Positions 43,698-52,124 of a DNA stretch of 64,000 bases are shown one piece after another; position 1 is the stretch's first letter; the number at the start of each line of letters is the position of its first letter. The stretch comes from SPCO01 sp964579825 (GTDB taxonomy: Bacteria > Chloroflexota > Limnocylindria > Limnocylindrales > CSP1-4). The notes beneath the pieces are model-generated. The model worked only from the letters and a program-made list of their open reading frames with translations, had not been told where the DNA came from and ran no database searches. Position numbers and translations under genes: made by a program. Location of the stretch: positions 1-64,000 of the forward strand of contig CAZOHT010000007.1 of NCBI GenBank assembly GCA_964579825.1, written 5' to 3'.

Positions 43698-44804
43698 GTG
43701 CCAGATCTTGCGACCATCGTCGCCGCCCCCAAGGCGTTGCTTCACGATCACCTCGATGGCGGCCTGCGGCCCGCGACGGTCGTCGATCTCGCCTCGGAGT
43801 ACGGCTACGGCGACCTGCCGACGACCGACGTCGCGGAGCTCAGCACGTGGTTCCGGCGCGGCGCCGACCGCAAGAGTCTGGAGCTGTATCTCGAGACCTT
43901 CGTCCACACGTTCGGGGTCATGCAGGAGCGCGACGCGATCATGCGGGTCGCCTCGGAGTGCGCCCAGGACCTGGCCGCGGACGGCGTCGTCTACGCCGAG
44001 GTCCGGATGGCGCCCGAGCTGTGCACCGCGCGCGGCTTGACCCTCGATGAGGCGGTCGAGGCGATGCTGGACGGGTTCCGGGTCGGGGCGGAGGCGGCCG
44101 AGGCGGCCGGCCACCCGATCGTCATGAAGTTGCTGGTCACGGCCATGCGTCAGGCCGCCCGGTCCGTCGAAGTGGCGGAGTGCGCGGTGCGCTGGCGGGA
44201 TGCGGGCGTCGTCGGGTTCGACATCGCCGGTCCGGAGGCCGGGTACCGGCCCACCCGACACCTGGATGCGTTCGACCTGGTCCGGCGCGAGAACTTCCAC
44301 ATCACGATCCACGCCGGCGAGTCGTTCGGCTTGCCGTCCATCTGGGAGGCGCTCCAGTTCTGTGGCGCGGAGCGGCTCGGCCACGGCGTCCGCATCGTCG
44401 ATGACATCACGGTCCGCGACGACGGGTCCGTGGAGCTGGGTCGCCTCGCGGCGTTCGTGCGGGATCGGCGGGTCCCGCTCGAGATGTGTCCGTCGTCGAA
44501 CGTCCACAGCGGCGCGGCGGCCTCCATCGAGACGCACCCGATCGACCTTCTCCGCCGGCTGCGCTTCCGGGTGACGCTCAACACCGACAACCGCCTGATG
44601 AGTGGCGTCTCGCTCTCGAGCGAGTTCGCGGCCCTGGACGCGGCGTTCGGGATCGGCCTCGGCGAGATGGAATGGCTGACGATCAACGCGATGAAGAGCG
44701 CGTTCGCGCCGTTCGATGAGCGGATCCACATCATCAACGAGGTCGTGAAACCGGGCTACGCGCGGCTCCGCGCCGACGAGGTCCGGGTCGTCCCAGCGGG
44801 GTAG
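43698..44804 (+). CDS. add: Adenosine deaminase
   Basis: A 368-residue amidohydrolase with the zinc motif HDHLDGGLRP near residue 17, the active-site THIHAGESFG region, HGVRIVDD, PLEMCPSSNVHSG and a late Asp in LNTDNRLMSG. It deaminates adenosine or deoxyadenosine to inosine. Start is GTG 43698, set by a TACCAT box 12 bases upstream. With deoC it suggests nucleoside salvage in this genome. Confidence 0.92.
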   Translation: MPDLATIVAAPKALLHDHLDGGLRPATVVDLASEYGYGDLPTTDVAELSTWFRRGADRKSLELYLETFVHTFGVMQERDAIMRVASECAQDLAADGVVYAEVRMAPELCTARGLTLDEAVEAMLDGFRVGAEAAEAAGHPIVMKLLVTAMRQAARSVEVAECAVRWRDAGVVGFDIAGPEAGYRPTRHLDAFDLVRRENFHITIHAGESFGLPSIWEALQFCGAERLGHGVRIVDDITVRDDGSVELGRLAAFVRDRRVPLEMCPSSNVHSGAAASIETHPIDLLRRLRFRVTLNTDNRLMSGVSLSSEFAALDAAFGIGLGEMEWLTINAMKSAFAPFDERIHIINEVVKPGYARLRADEVRVVPAG

Positions 44805-44925
44805 GGCGAGGTAGGGCGGGGCGCCGCGGCGGCGCCGGGATCGCCGCGGCGGCCCGGGTAGTGGCGGCGGCCCGGGTGGTGGCGGGCCGGCGCCGGGATC
44901 GCCGCGGCCTCGGCGGCGCGCCCAC

Positions 44926-45020
44926 CAGATGCACACTCGCGACGAATGAGCGCGGTCACGTCGCGTCGGCTGGCGTTTCGTGGGATCCGGTCATCGGCCC
45001 ACGAGGCGTTTGTCGCAAGA
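44926..45020 (-). repeat. 95-bp intergenic element, copy 3, inverted
   Basis: CAGATGCACACTCGC (44926-44940) matches copy 2 at 19711-19725 (two mismatches), and ACGAGGCGTTTGTCGC near the other end matches the inverse of the left arm of copy 1. GCGCGCCCACCAGATGCACA also matches the flank of copy 2. Edges are approximate. Confidence 0.55.
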
Positions 45021-45066
45021 TCGCATCTTCGAGGCGCGCCCGGCCGTCGGCTCGCTTGGACTCGTG

Positions 45067-45222
45067 CGTATCGACGCCATCATTGTCAACCGTGCGAGGG
45101 CGGGCGTAAGGCCGCATCTGGCGGCGAACGGGTGCCGTCCTGAGCGTGGATGCGTGGCTTCCGTATGGCCGGAGTCGCCTTATGGGCATGCCTGCGCCCG
45201 GCATAGCGATGGTGTCGATATC
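45067..45222 (-). repeat. 156-bp intergenic element, full copy B, inverted
   Basis: Read on the minus strand it begins GATATCGACACCATCGCTA (45222) and ends AATGATGGCGTCGATA (45067 side), with the CTTCACCCC flank conserved outside the first end. Same 156-base length as copy A, interior clearly related but diverged, consistent with an old mobile or structured element. Confidence 0.65.
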
Positions 45223-45305
45223 GACGGGGTGAAGATGGCGTCAGCGGTCTACGGACCGGCGGCTGGCTACCCGCCGATGGAGGGAGCGGCCATCGCGGCC
45301 GGCCG

Positions 45306-45911
45306 TCAACCGCCTGGCGACAGCGCCGCCGCCGTCGTCGGGTCGGCCGCCGCTTCCCGACGGTCGAGGATCGCCGGCAGGCCCACCGCGACCGTGGCGA
45401 TGCCCCAGACCAGCCCGACGACCAGGCCATCCATCGCATGCCTCGTCGCCCAGCCGACCGGCGTCTCCTCGAGCGGCATCCCAAGCGCCTTCGTGACGAC
45501 TTCGGCAAGCAGCAGCCCGCCGGTCCAGGCAAGGAAGCACGTCGCGAGGACGATGGGTCGTCGCTCGCCGAGCGGGCCGGCGAACGCGGCGAGCATCGCG
45601 ACCCCGCCGATGACCGGGACCCCGATCAGGCCGACACTGTTCGGCGCGCCGTCGTGCACCGCGTGCGTAACGCCGACCCCGATCGCCATCGCCAGGAGCA
45701 GCCGTCCGCCCGCGCGCCGAGGCAGCAGCAGGGCGATCCACTGGATCAGGCCCACCAGGACGCCCGAGATGGCGCCGAGGATCAGGCCGAAGATCGCCGC
45801 CGACACGTTCCACGTCCCGTGGCCACCGAAGCTCCCGGGGAAGTGGAAGATGAACCCGGCGACGACGAGCCCGACGGTCGTCGCCGCCACCCACGCCACC
45901 GGGCGCAGCAT
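45306..45911 (-). CDS. Hypothetical membrane protein
   Basis: A 201-residue protein with five or six hydrophobic segments (FHFPGSFGGHGTWNVSAAIFGLILGAISG and later VVTKALGMPLEETPVGWATRHAMDGLVVGLVWG). Its ATG overlaps the previous stop by one base. I do not recognise the family. Convergent toward nothing on the left; repeat-rich DNA follows. Confidence 0.6.
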   Translation of the reverse strand: MLRPVAWVAATTVGLVVAGFIFHFPGSFGGHGTWNVSAAIFGLILGAISGVLVGLIQWIALLLPRRAGGRLLLAMAIGVGVTHAVHDGAPNSVGLIGVPVIGGVAMLAAFAGPLGERRPIVLATCFLAWTGGLLLAEVVTKALGMPLEETPVGWATRHAMDGLVVGLVWGIATVAVGLPAILDRREAAADPTTAAALSPGG

Positions 45912-46771
45912 CAGGGCATCCCCATCGCGACCCGGACATGGGGCAGGACGGTCAGCACGCCGAGGACCGCGGTCACGACGAGCGACACGCTGCCGACGAC
46001 CGCCAGCGAGCGGGGCGGCACCGTCCCGCCGCGCGCCCGCAGCACCCACCACGCGAGCGTGCACAGCCCGACGACGAGCAGCCCCCAGCCCGCGCGGACC
46101 GGCGCGCGATAGGACGGGTCGCCGAACATCGCGGCGACCACGATGGGCAGGATCAGGAACAGGCCCATGAACGTGAGGGCCAGGTAACCGGCGGCACTCG
46201 GGTCGTCCCCGAGGACCGACCGCGGCATCCGGCGGTCGAGCCACCCATCGACCATCGCCATCGAGAACCCGACCGCGAAGACGAGGGCCAGGAGCAGGGC
46301 GACCACCGCCGGGTCGTAGCCGAGGATGATGAAGTCCGGGTTCGTCCGCTGGACGAGGAGCGGCGTCCCGAGCGCCACCGCCAGCCCGCCGGTGATCAAC
46401 GCTCGACCGAGGCCGTGCCCCGGGACCCAGGGACGCATGGCGACCCACAGGACCGCGGCCATCAGTCCGACGCCGAGGCCGCCGAACAGGAGCAGCGCGA
46501 GCGTCCCGTTCAGGGTCATCGCCCCGATGACGGCGTCCATCTCGGTCACGCGGCCCACGGTGTCCTCGTGCAGGATCGTGGCCAGGCGCATGACGAGTCG
46601 GCCACCCAGTCCGGCGACGAAGATGCCGACGAGGATCCCCGCGATCCCGCCCCGGGCGATGTCGCGCAGGACCTCGCTGACGGCCGTGAGCCGTGCCGAC
46701 TCCGAGGCAGGGACCTCGTCGGATCCAGTGCCGATCTCGGGTCGATCGGCCGTCGTGAGCGCATCGGCCAT
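45911..46771 (-). CDS. Hypothetical multi-pass membrane protein
   Basis: From ATG 46771, 286 residues with six or seven hydrophobic segments (IAGILVGIFVAGLGGRLVMRLATIL, LLLFGGLGVGLMAAVLWVAMRPWVPG, FDWLDRRMP region). A GAGGTG site lies 8 bases upstream. No family recognised. It is coupled to the preceding membrane protein gene. Confidence 0.6.
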   Translation of the reverse strand: MADALTTADRPEIGTGSDEVPASESARLTAVSEVLRDIARGGIAGILVGIFVAGLGGRLVMRLATILHEDTVGRVTEMDAVIGAMTLNGTLALLLFGGLGVGLMAAVLWVAMRPWVPGHGLGRALITGGLAVALGTPLLVQRTNPDFIILGYDPAVVALLLALVFAVGFSMAMVDGWLDRRMPRSVLGDDPSAAGYLALTFMGLFLILPIVVAAMFGDPSYRAPVRAGWGLLVVGLCTLAWWVLRARGGTVPPRSLAVVGSVSLVVTAVLGVLTVLPHVRVAMGMP

Positions 46772-46836
46772 CGGGCGCACCTCGTCAGCGAGACGCTATA
46801 TCGATGGTCGGTATATACGACTCGGTGGGGCGGGTG

Positions 46837-48114
46837 TCAACCCCCCGCGGGCAGGGCCACGACGAACCGGCTGCTGGCGTAGCCGTTGGGCTCCAGGAAG
46901 ATGCGGCCGCCCATCGCATCCATGAGCCGCCTGGACGCGAACAACCCGATCCCGGACCCGCGACTCCGGCCGCGCCCCTCGATCCGGACGAACGGCTCGA
47001 ACACGCTCTCCCAATCCTCGATCGGCACGCCTGGGCCGTCGTCGGTCACGTACACCTGCATCTCGCCTCCGACGCGCCAGACACCGATGCTCACGCCCTG
47101 GTCGCCGGGTGCGTACTTCGACTCGTTCTCGAGGAGTTGCTCCAGGACCTGGCGGAAGCGCGCCTCGTCGCCGACCGCGATGTGCGGCTCGGACGGTCGC
47201 TCCCAGCGGATCTGGTGCGGACGAAGGAGGCGCCGGAGCGTCTCGACCGTCTCGTCGACGGCGGCCACGACATCGAATGGCGCGCGGGACAGGTTGGTGA
47301 GCCCGTCGCCCCGGACCGAGGCCAGGATGGAGTCGACCAGCCGGTCCAGTCGGGCGAGCTGATCGTCGGCCGCATCCCGCCACGCCGCCGTGTCCGCGGC
47401 GCCCGTGCCCGAACCGCCTGCGCCCGAGCCGCTCGCCCCGCCCGCGCCGCCCGCGCCACCTGCGCCCGCTGCGTCGGCCAGCAGGTCCACGTAGACCCGG
47501 ACGACCGACAGCGGTGTCCGCAGCTCGTGCGTCACGACCGACAGCAGTTCCGCCCGGGCCGCATCGAGGGCCGTGAGCTGGGCCAGCCGCGCCTCGACCT
47601 CGGCCGTGAGCCGGCCCTTCTCGACGATCCCCGCGAGGAGTGCCGCGATCGTCCCAAGGAACGCGATCTCGGTCTCCCCGAAGACGCGGACGTCGCGCGT
47701 CTGGACGTTGAGGACGCCGACGACGCCGTCGTGCCAGACGAGCGGGACCGACAGCATCCCCGCGAGCGCTTCGACGTCGAACCCGCGGACCCACGCGAAC
47801 CGGTCGTCCTTGGTGACGTCCGCGATGGCGATGGGCTCGCGCGTGGCGGCCACGCGTCCGGTCACGCCCTCGCCCCAGCCGAGACTGACCTTGCCGACCT
47901 GGGATCGATCGAGCCCGTTGGTCGCGGCCAGGGTCAGCCGGGTCCGGTCCCGATCGGCGAGATAGAACGAGCAGACTTCGACGCCCATCGCCTGGGTCGT
48001 GCCGTCCACGATCGTGCGCATGAGCTCATCCCAGTCGCGGGCGAGGGTGGCGAGCTGGGCGATCTCGTGGAGGAACGCGAGTTCGGCCAGACGACGGTCG
48101 TCGTCGGGGCCCAT
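46837..48114 (-). CDS. GAF-domain sensor histidine kinase
   Basis: A 425-residue protein: GAF domain (residues 25-165, EVCSFYLADRDRTRLTLAATNGL), dimerisation/phosphoacceptor helix with VVTHELRTPLSVVR, a Gly/Ala linker (about 235-260), and HATPase_c with N box LLENESKYAPGD and G boxes DDGPGVPIED and GSGIGLF. No membrane segment, so it senses a cytoplasmic ligand. Its ATG is 2 bases after the argG stop, so it is probably in the arginine transcript. No response regulator is nearby. Confidence 0.9.
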   Translation of the reverse strand: MGPDDDRRLAELAFLHEIAQLATLARDWDELMRTIVDGTTQAMGVEVCSFYLADRDRTRLTLAATNGLDRSQVGKVSLGWGEGVTGRVAATREPIAIADVTKDDRFAWVRGFDVEALAGMLSVPLVWHDGVVGVLNVQTRDVRVFGETEIAFLGTIAALLAGIVEKGRLTAEVEARLAQLTALDAARAELLSVVTHELRTPLSVVRVYVDLLADAAGAGGAGGAGGASGSGAGGSGTGAADTAAWRDAADDQLARLDRLVDSILASVRGDGLTNLSRAPFDVVAAVDETVETLRRLLRPHQIRWERPSEPHIAVGDEARFRQVLEQLLENESKYAPGDQGVSIGVWRVGGEMQVYVTDDGPGVPIEDWESVFEPFVRIEGRGRSRGSGIGLFASRRLMDAMGGRIFLEPNGYASSRFVVALPAGG

Positions 48115-48116
48115 GT

Positions 48117-49400
48117 TCAGGCGAGGCTGGGCGTCGGGTCCGTCACGGTCGTCGGCAGGCCTTCCAGCAACGGGTCCGTCCAGGTCCAGGCGGCGCCGTG
48201 GTGCTTGCCCACCGCGCCGTGGCGCGCCGCCTCCACGCGGAGCGGCAGCCCGAAGATCTCGATGAAGCCGACCGCCGACGCGTGATCGAACGCGTCGCCC
48301 TCGTCGTACGTGGCAAGGCTCTTGTCGTACAGCGACATCGGCGAGCGCCGCCCGGCGATGACGGCCTGGCCGTGGTCGAGGCGGATCCGGACATCGCCGG
48401 AGACGACCCGCTGCGACGAGGCGACGTACGCCCGCAGGTCGCGCGACAGGGCGCTGAACCACAGGCCGTCGTAGATGAGGCGGGCCAACTCGTCGGCCAC
48501 GAAGGCGTCGAATCGGAGCGTATCGCGACTGAGGGTCAAGCCTTCGAGGGCGCGATGCGCCGTGTGGAGGATGGTCGCGGCCGGCGTCTCGTAGATCTCG
48601 CGGCTCTTGATGCCGACGAGGCGATCCTCGACGTGATCGATCCGCCCGACGCCGTGGGCACCGCCGAGGTCATGCAGCCGCTCCACGAGTTCCACCGCCC
48701 CCAGGCGTTCCCCATCCAGGGCGACGGGGATGCCGCCCTCGAAGGCGATGACGACCTCGACTGGCGCGGGCGCGTCGGCCGGAGCGACCGTCCACTCGTA
48801 CGCGTCGGGCGGCGGCGTGACCCACGGGTCCTCCAGGACGCCCGTCTCGCACGAGCGGCCCCACAGGTTGACGTCGATCGAATATGGCGACGCCTTCGTG
48901 ATGGGGATCTCGATGCCGCGCTCGGCGGCGTAGTCGATCTCCTGATCGCGGGTCAGGCCCATCCCGACGCGCATCGGCGCGACGACCTCCAGCCCGGGAT
49001 CGAGGGCATGGACGGCGACATCGAAGCGGACCTGGTCGTTGCCCTTGCCCGTGCAGCCGTGGGCGACGGCGTCGGCGCCTTCGCGCTTGGCGACCTCGAC
49101 GAGGAGCTGGGCGATGAGCGGGCGAGCGAGCGCGGTCGCGAGCGGGTAGGCGCCCTGGTACAGCGCGTTGGCCTGGAGATGTGGCCAGACGAAGTCGGTC
49201 ACGAACCGCTCGCGGGCGTCCACGACGTAGGCGCGGGTCGCGCCGGCGGCCATGGCCCGGGCCTCGACCCCTTCGCGCAGCGACCCGCCGCCGACGTCGA
49301 CGGTGAGGGTCACGACCTCGACGCCGAACTCCTCCTTGAGCCACGCGACGGCGACCGAGGTATCCAGGCCGCCCGAATAGGCGAGCACGACTTTCTTCAC
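48117..49400 (-). CDS. argG: Argininosuccinate synthase
   Basis: A 427-residue protein with the ATP-binding SGGLDTSVAVAWL P-loop, HGCTGKGNDQVRFD and ETGVLEDPWVTPP. It joins citrulline and aspartate with ATP. It starts with GTG (49400), one base after the argR stop TAG at 49402-49404. The operon order argC-argJ-argB-argR-argG is seen in this window; argD and argF are absent. Confidence 0.95.
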   Translation of the reverse strand: MKKVVLAYSGGLDTSVAVAWLKEEFGVEVVTLTVDVGGGSLREGVEARAMAAGATRAYVVDARERFVTDFVWPHLQANALYQGAYPLATALARPLIAQLLVEVAKREGADAVAHGCTGKGNDQVRFDVAVHALDPGLEVVAPMRVGMGLTRDQEIDYAAERGIEIPITKASPYSIDVNLWGRSCETGVLEDPWVTPPPDAYEWTVAPADAPAPVEVVIAFEGGIPVALDGERLGAVELVERLHDLGGAHGVGRIDHVEDRLVGIKSREIYETPAATILHTAHRALEGLTLSRDTLRFDAFVADELARLIYDGLWFSALSRDLRAYVASSQRVVSGDVRIRLDHGQAVIAGRRSPMSLYDKSLATYDEGDAFDHASAVGFIEIFGLPLRVEAARHGAVGKHHGAAWTWTDPLLEGLPTTVTDPTPSLA

Positions 49401-49401
49401 G

Positions 49402-49956
49402 CTAGTGACCCTCCGGGGAACGATGTGGAGCGCGATCGAGTGGGATGTCGGTGGTGGCCAGCACCGCGATGGCGCGGAACCGATCGAGCCAGCGCTCCAG
49501 GCGCGACTCGTCGGCGAACAGGACCAGGAGCGTATTGTCGCCCGCCAGCGTCCCTTCCTGCTCGCGCAGGGTGGACTCGTCGATCGCCTGGGCGATGACG
49601 CTGGCCGTGCCGGGCGTCCCGGTCAGCACGAGGATGAGGCCGCTCCGCCCGACCGACACCGGGATGTCGCCCAGGATCCGGCGCAACCGCTCGTCGGAGC
49701 CCGGGACCGGGGTCGGTGCGGAGAGGACGTCCTCCGGCGCGACGTAGAAGTGGCCGCCGTCGCGCGGGGCCTTCACCAGGCCCATCTCGGCGATGTCGCG
49801 CGAGACGGTCGCCTGGGTGACCTCGAATCCCTGTTCGGTCAGGGCATCGACGAGTTCGCGCTGGCTGCTGACCGGCCGCGAGGCGATGAGCCCGCGGATG
49901 GCCCGCTGCCGGAGGCGCTTGAGGTCCTGCGTGGAGCCCGGGTGGGTGGCCGCCAT
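49402..49956 (-). CDS. argR: Arginine repressor ArgR
   Basis: A 184-residue protein with the winged helix RAIRGLIASRPVSSQRELVDALTEQGFEVTQATVSRDIAEMGLVKAPRDG and the C-terminal oligomerisation and arginine-binding domain with GTLAGDNTLLVLF (GTxAGDxT motif). ArgR hexamers bind ARG boxes when arginine is high. Its ATG overlaps the argB stop; it can shut off its own operon through the sites at 53354-53389. Confidence 0.92.
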   Translation of the reverse strand: MAATHPGSTQDLKRLRQRAIRGLIASRPVSSQRELVDALTEQGFEVTQATVSRDIAEMGLVKAPRDGGHFYVAPEDVLSAPTPVPGSDERLRRILGDIPVSVGRSGLILVLTGTPGTASVIAQAIDESTLREQEGTLAGDNTLLVLFADESRLERWLDRFRAIAVLATTDIPLDRAPHRSPEGH

Positions 49957-50744
49957 CAGGCCGCGCCCACACCCGCCTCGCGCGACGCCGTGATGCGCGT
50001 GCCGAAGGTGGGGTCGGTGAGGGCGCGTTCGAGGGCGCCGTCCGCCGAGCCATCCGCGATGATCGCCTCGGCGCCGGCCCAGCCGAGGGCGCCCAGTGCG
50101 GCCCGGATCTTGGGGACCATGCCGCCGGCGATGACCCCGGTCTCGATGAGATGGTCCGCTTCCGCGATGGTCAGCGAGTCGAGCTTGCGGCCGTCCGCGT
50201 CGCGCACGCCGTCCACGTCCGTCAGCAGGACGAGCTGGCGAGCCCCGAGGCCGGCCGCGATCCCGGCCGCCACGTCGTCGGCGTTGACGTTGCAGACGAT
50301 CCCGTCCGCGTCGCGGGCGAGCGGCGCCACGACCGGGACCTGTCCGCCGACGAGGATGGCATCGAGGAGATCGCGGCGCAGGCCGACGACGCTCGCCACG
50401 AGGCCGAGATGGGGGATGCGCTCGGCGATGAGCAGGCCGCCGTCCACGCCGGACAGCCCGACGGCATCGACGCCGAGGTCGCGCAACCCGGACACGAGCT
50501 CGCTGTTGACGACGCCGCGCAGGACGGCCGCCGCGACCTCGAGCGACTGGGCGTCCGTGACCCGCAGGCCGCCCTCGAAGGTGCTCGGGACGCCAAGGCG
50601 CTCCAGCCACTCGGAGATCCGCTTGCCACCGCCGTGGACCAGGACCACGGGACGGCGACGCGCGACCGCGGCCACGTCCGCCAGGACCTGGCTCTGCTCC
50701 GCGATGGTCGTCCCGCCCAGCTTGACGACGAGGATCTCGCTCAC
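49956..50744 (-). CDS. argB: N-acetylglutamate kinase
   Basis: A 262-residue amino acid kinase with LVVKLGGTTIAE, VLVHGGGKRISEWLERLG and the later GGMVPKIRAAL. It starts with GTG at 50744, overlapping the argJ stop by 4 bases. It phosphorylates N-acetylglutamate; the lack of the N-terminal helix suggests feedback-insensitive, ArgJ-type cyclic pathway. Confidence 0.92.
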   Translation of the reverse strand: MSEILVVKLGGTTIAEQSQVLADVAAVARRRPVVLVHGGGKRISEWLERLGVPSTFEGGLRVTDAQSLEVAAAVLRGVVNSELVSGLRDLGVDAVGLSGVDGGLLIAERIPHLGLVASVVGLRRDLLDAILVGGQVPVVAPLARDADGIVCNVNADDVAAGIAAGLGARQLVLLTDVDGVRDADGRKLDSLTIAEADHLIETGVIAGGMVPKIRAALGALGWAGAEAIIADGSADGALERALTDPTFGTRITASREAGVGAA

Positions 50745-52117
50745 GTCGTGTACTCGCTGTTCTCGATGACGTACGCCTCGGTCAGGTCGCATCCGAAGGC
50801 TTCGCCGGTCCCGTCGCCGAGGCCAAGGTCCAGGGCGATGACCACCTCTGGCGCGGCCATCGCGGCACGAGCGGCGTCGCGATCGAAGGCGACCGGCCCG
50901 CCCGACGAGCCGTCGAAGACGAGATGGCCCGCGATCCAGATGCGCAGACGGGTCGGTTCCAGCGTCGCCGGCGTGCCGGCGCGCGCGGCCGCTTCGTCCG
51001 CCGAGAGGCCGGCGGCCTCCAGGACGGTCGCGATGGCCAGCGTCGCGTTCCCGGCAGCGCCCGCGATCCGACCCCAGTTCGGGTCGCGACCGTGGGCGGC
51101 CGCCTTCACGAGGCTCGATGAGATGATCGCCCGGGCGACGGCGCGGGCCTCCGCATCGTCGCGGGCGCCGCGGACCGAGGCGGTGAGCAGCGTCGAAGCC
51201 CCTTCGCCATCGGCGGCCTGTTGGCGGGCGAGGTCGCGCGCGACGGCTTCGATCGCCGCACCCAGGGCGGCGGCCTCGGGCGTGCCGGCTCGGACCGGCG
51301 ATGCGCCACCGACGCCCGAGGCCAGGACGAAGACCGTGTCGTTGGTGCTCGTGTCGCCATCGACCGACAGCTGATCCCACGTTCGGGCCGCCGCCGGGCG
51401 GAGCAGGCCCCACAGGTCGACCGGCTCGATGGCCGCGTCGGTCAGGACGATCGAGAGCATCGTGGCCATGTTCGGGTGGATCATCCCGACGCCCTTGGCG
51501 ATGCCGCTCACGGTCACGCGGACCGGGCAGTCGTCGGCGTCGAGCAGCTCGATCGAGGTCGTCGCGACCTTCGTCACCGAATCGGTCGTGCGCAGCGCCT
51601 CGGCGGCGGCCGCCAGCCCGGCGTCGTCCATCGTCGCCAGTGGGTCCAGGGCCTCCAGGCCCGCGGCTACCTTGTCGAGGGGCAGGCGCGTGCCGATGAC
51701 GCCGGTCGACAGGTGCAGGACGCGATCGGGTATGACGTCGAAGGCGTTCGCCACCAGCCGACCCACCTCGACCTGATCCGCCGACCCGGCGGCACCGGTC
51801 GCCGCATTCGCCGAGCCGCTCGTGGAGACCACGGCGGTCGCCCAACCGAAGCCGCCACGCGGGTCGCCCGAGCTGGCCGCCAGGTTGGCGCGAGACTGAC
51901 GGACCGGGGCGGCGGCGAACGTGTTCGGCGTGAAGACGGCGGCCGCGGCGGCCGGACCCGTCGTCGTGAGGACGACGGCGAGGTCCGGCCGGCCAGAGGC
52001 CTTGATCCCGGCCGTCGTCCCGCCGGCCCGGAAGCCCGCGGGGAGGACGGCACGACGCTCCACCGCCGGGAGGCCGGCGGAGTGTTCCGGGATGGAAGGT
52101 TCGGAGATGGCGGTCAT
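50741..52117 (-). CDS. argJ: Ornithine acetyltransferase/N-acetylglutamate synthase
   Basis: A 458-residue protein with the autocleavage motif NMATMLSIVLTD (cleavage before the Thr of ATML in the family) and ASGRPDLAVVLT near the start. ArgJ recycles the acetyl group from N-acetylornithine to glutamate. It carries about 25 extra N-terminal residues. It starts 7 bases after argC. Confidence 0.92.
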   Translation of the reverse strand: MTAISEPSIPEHSAGLPAVERRAVLPAGFRAGGTTAGIKASGRPDLAVVLTTTGPAAAAAVFTPNTFAAAPVRQSRANLAASSGDPRGGFGWATAVVSTSGSANAATGAAGSADQVEVGRLVANAFDVIPDRVLHLSTGVIGTRLPLDKVAAGLEALDPLATMDDAGLAAAAEALRTTDSVTKVATTSIELLDADDCPVRVTVSGIAKGVGMIHPNMATMLSIVLTDAAIEPVDLWGLLRPAAARTWDQLSVDGDTSTNDTVFVLASGVGGASPVRAGTPEAAALGAAIEAVARDLARQQAADGEGASTLLTASVRGARDDAEARAVARAIISSSLVKAAAHGRDPNWGRIAGAAGNATLAIATVLEAAGLSADEAAARAGTPATLEPTRLRIWIAGHLVFDGSSGGPVAFDRDAARAAMAAPEVVIALDLGLGDGTGEAFGCDLTEAYVIENSEYTT

Positions 52118-52124
52118 GCGGGAC

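Larger units (their letters stand above)
44805..45305. other. Gene-free stretch with GC repeats and two elements
   Basis: From 44820 is a GC-rich region with a 20-base direct repeat CGGCGCCGGGATCGCCGCGG (near 44829 and 44890), then copy 3 of the 95-bp element (inverted, 44926-45020) and the full 156-bp element B (45067-45222). No ORF with family resemblance was found. Confidence 0.6.
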
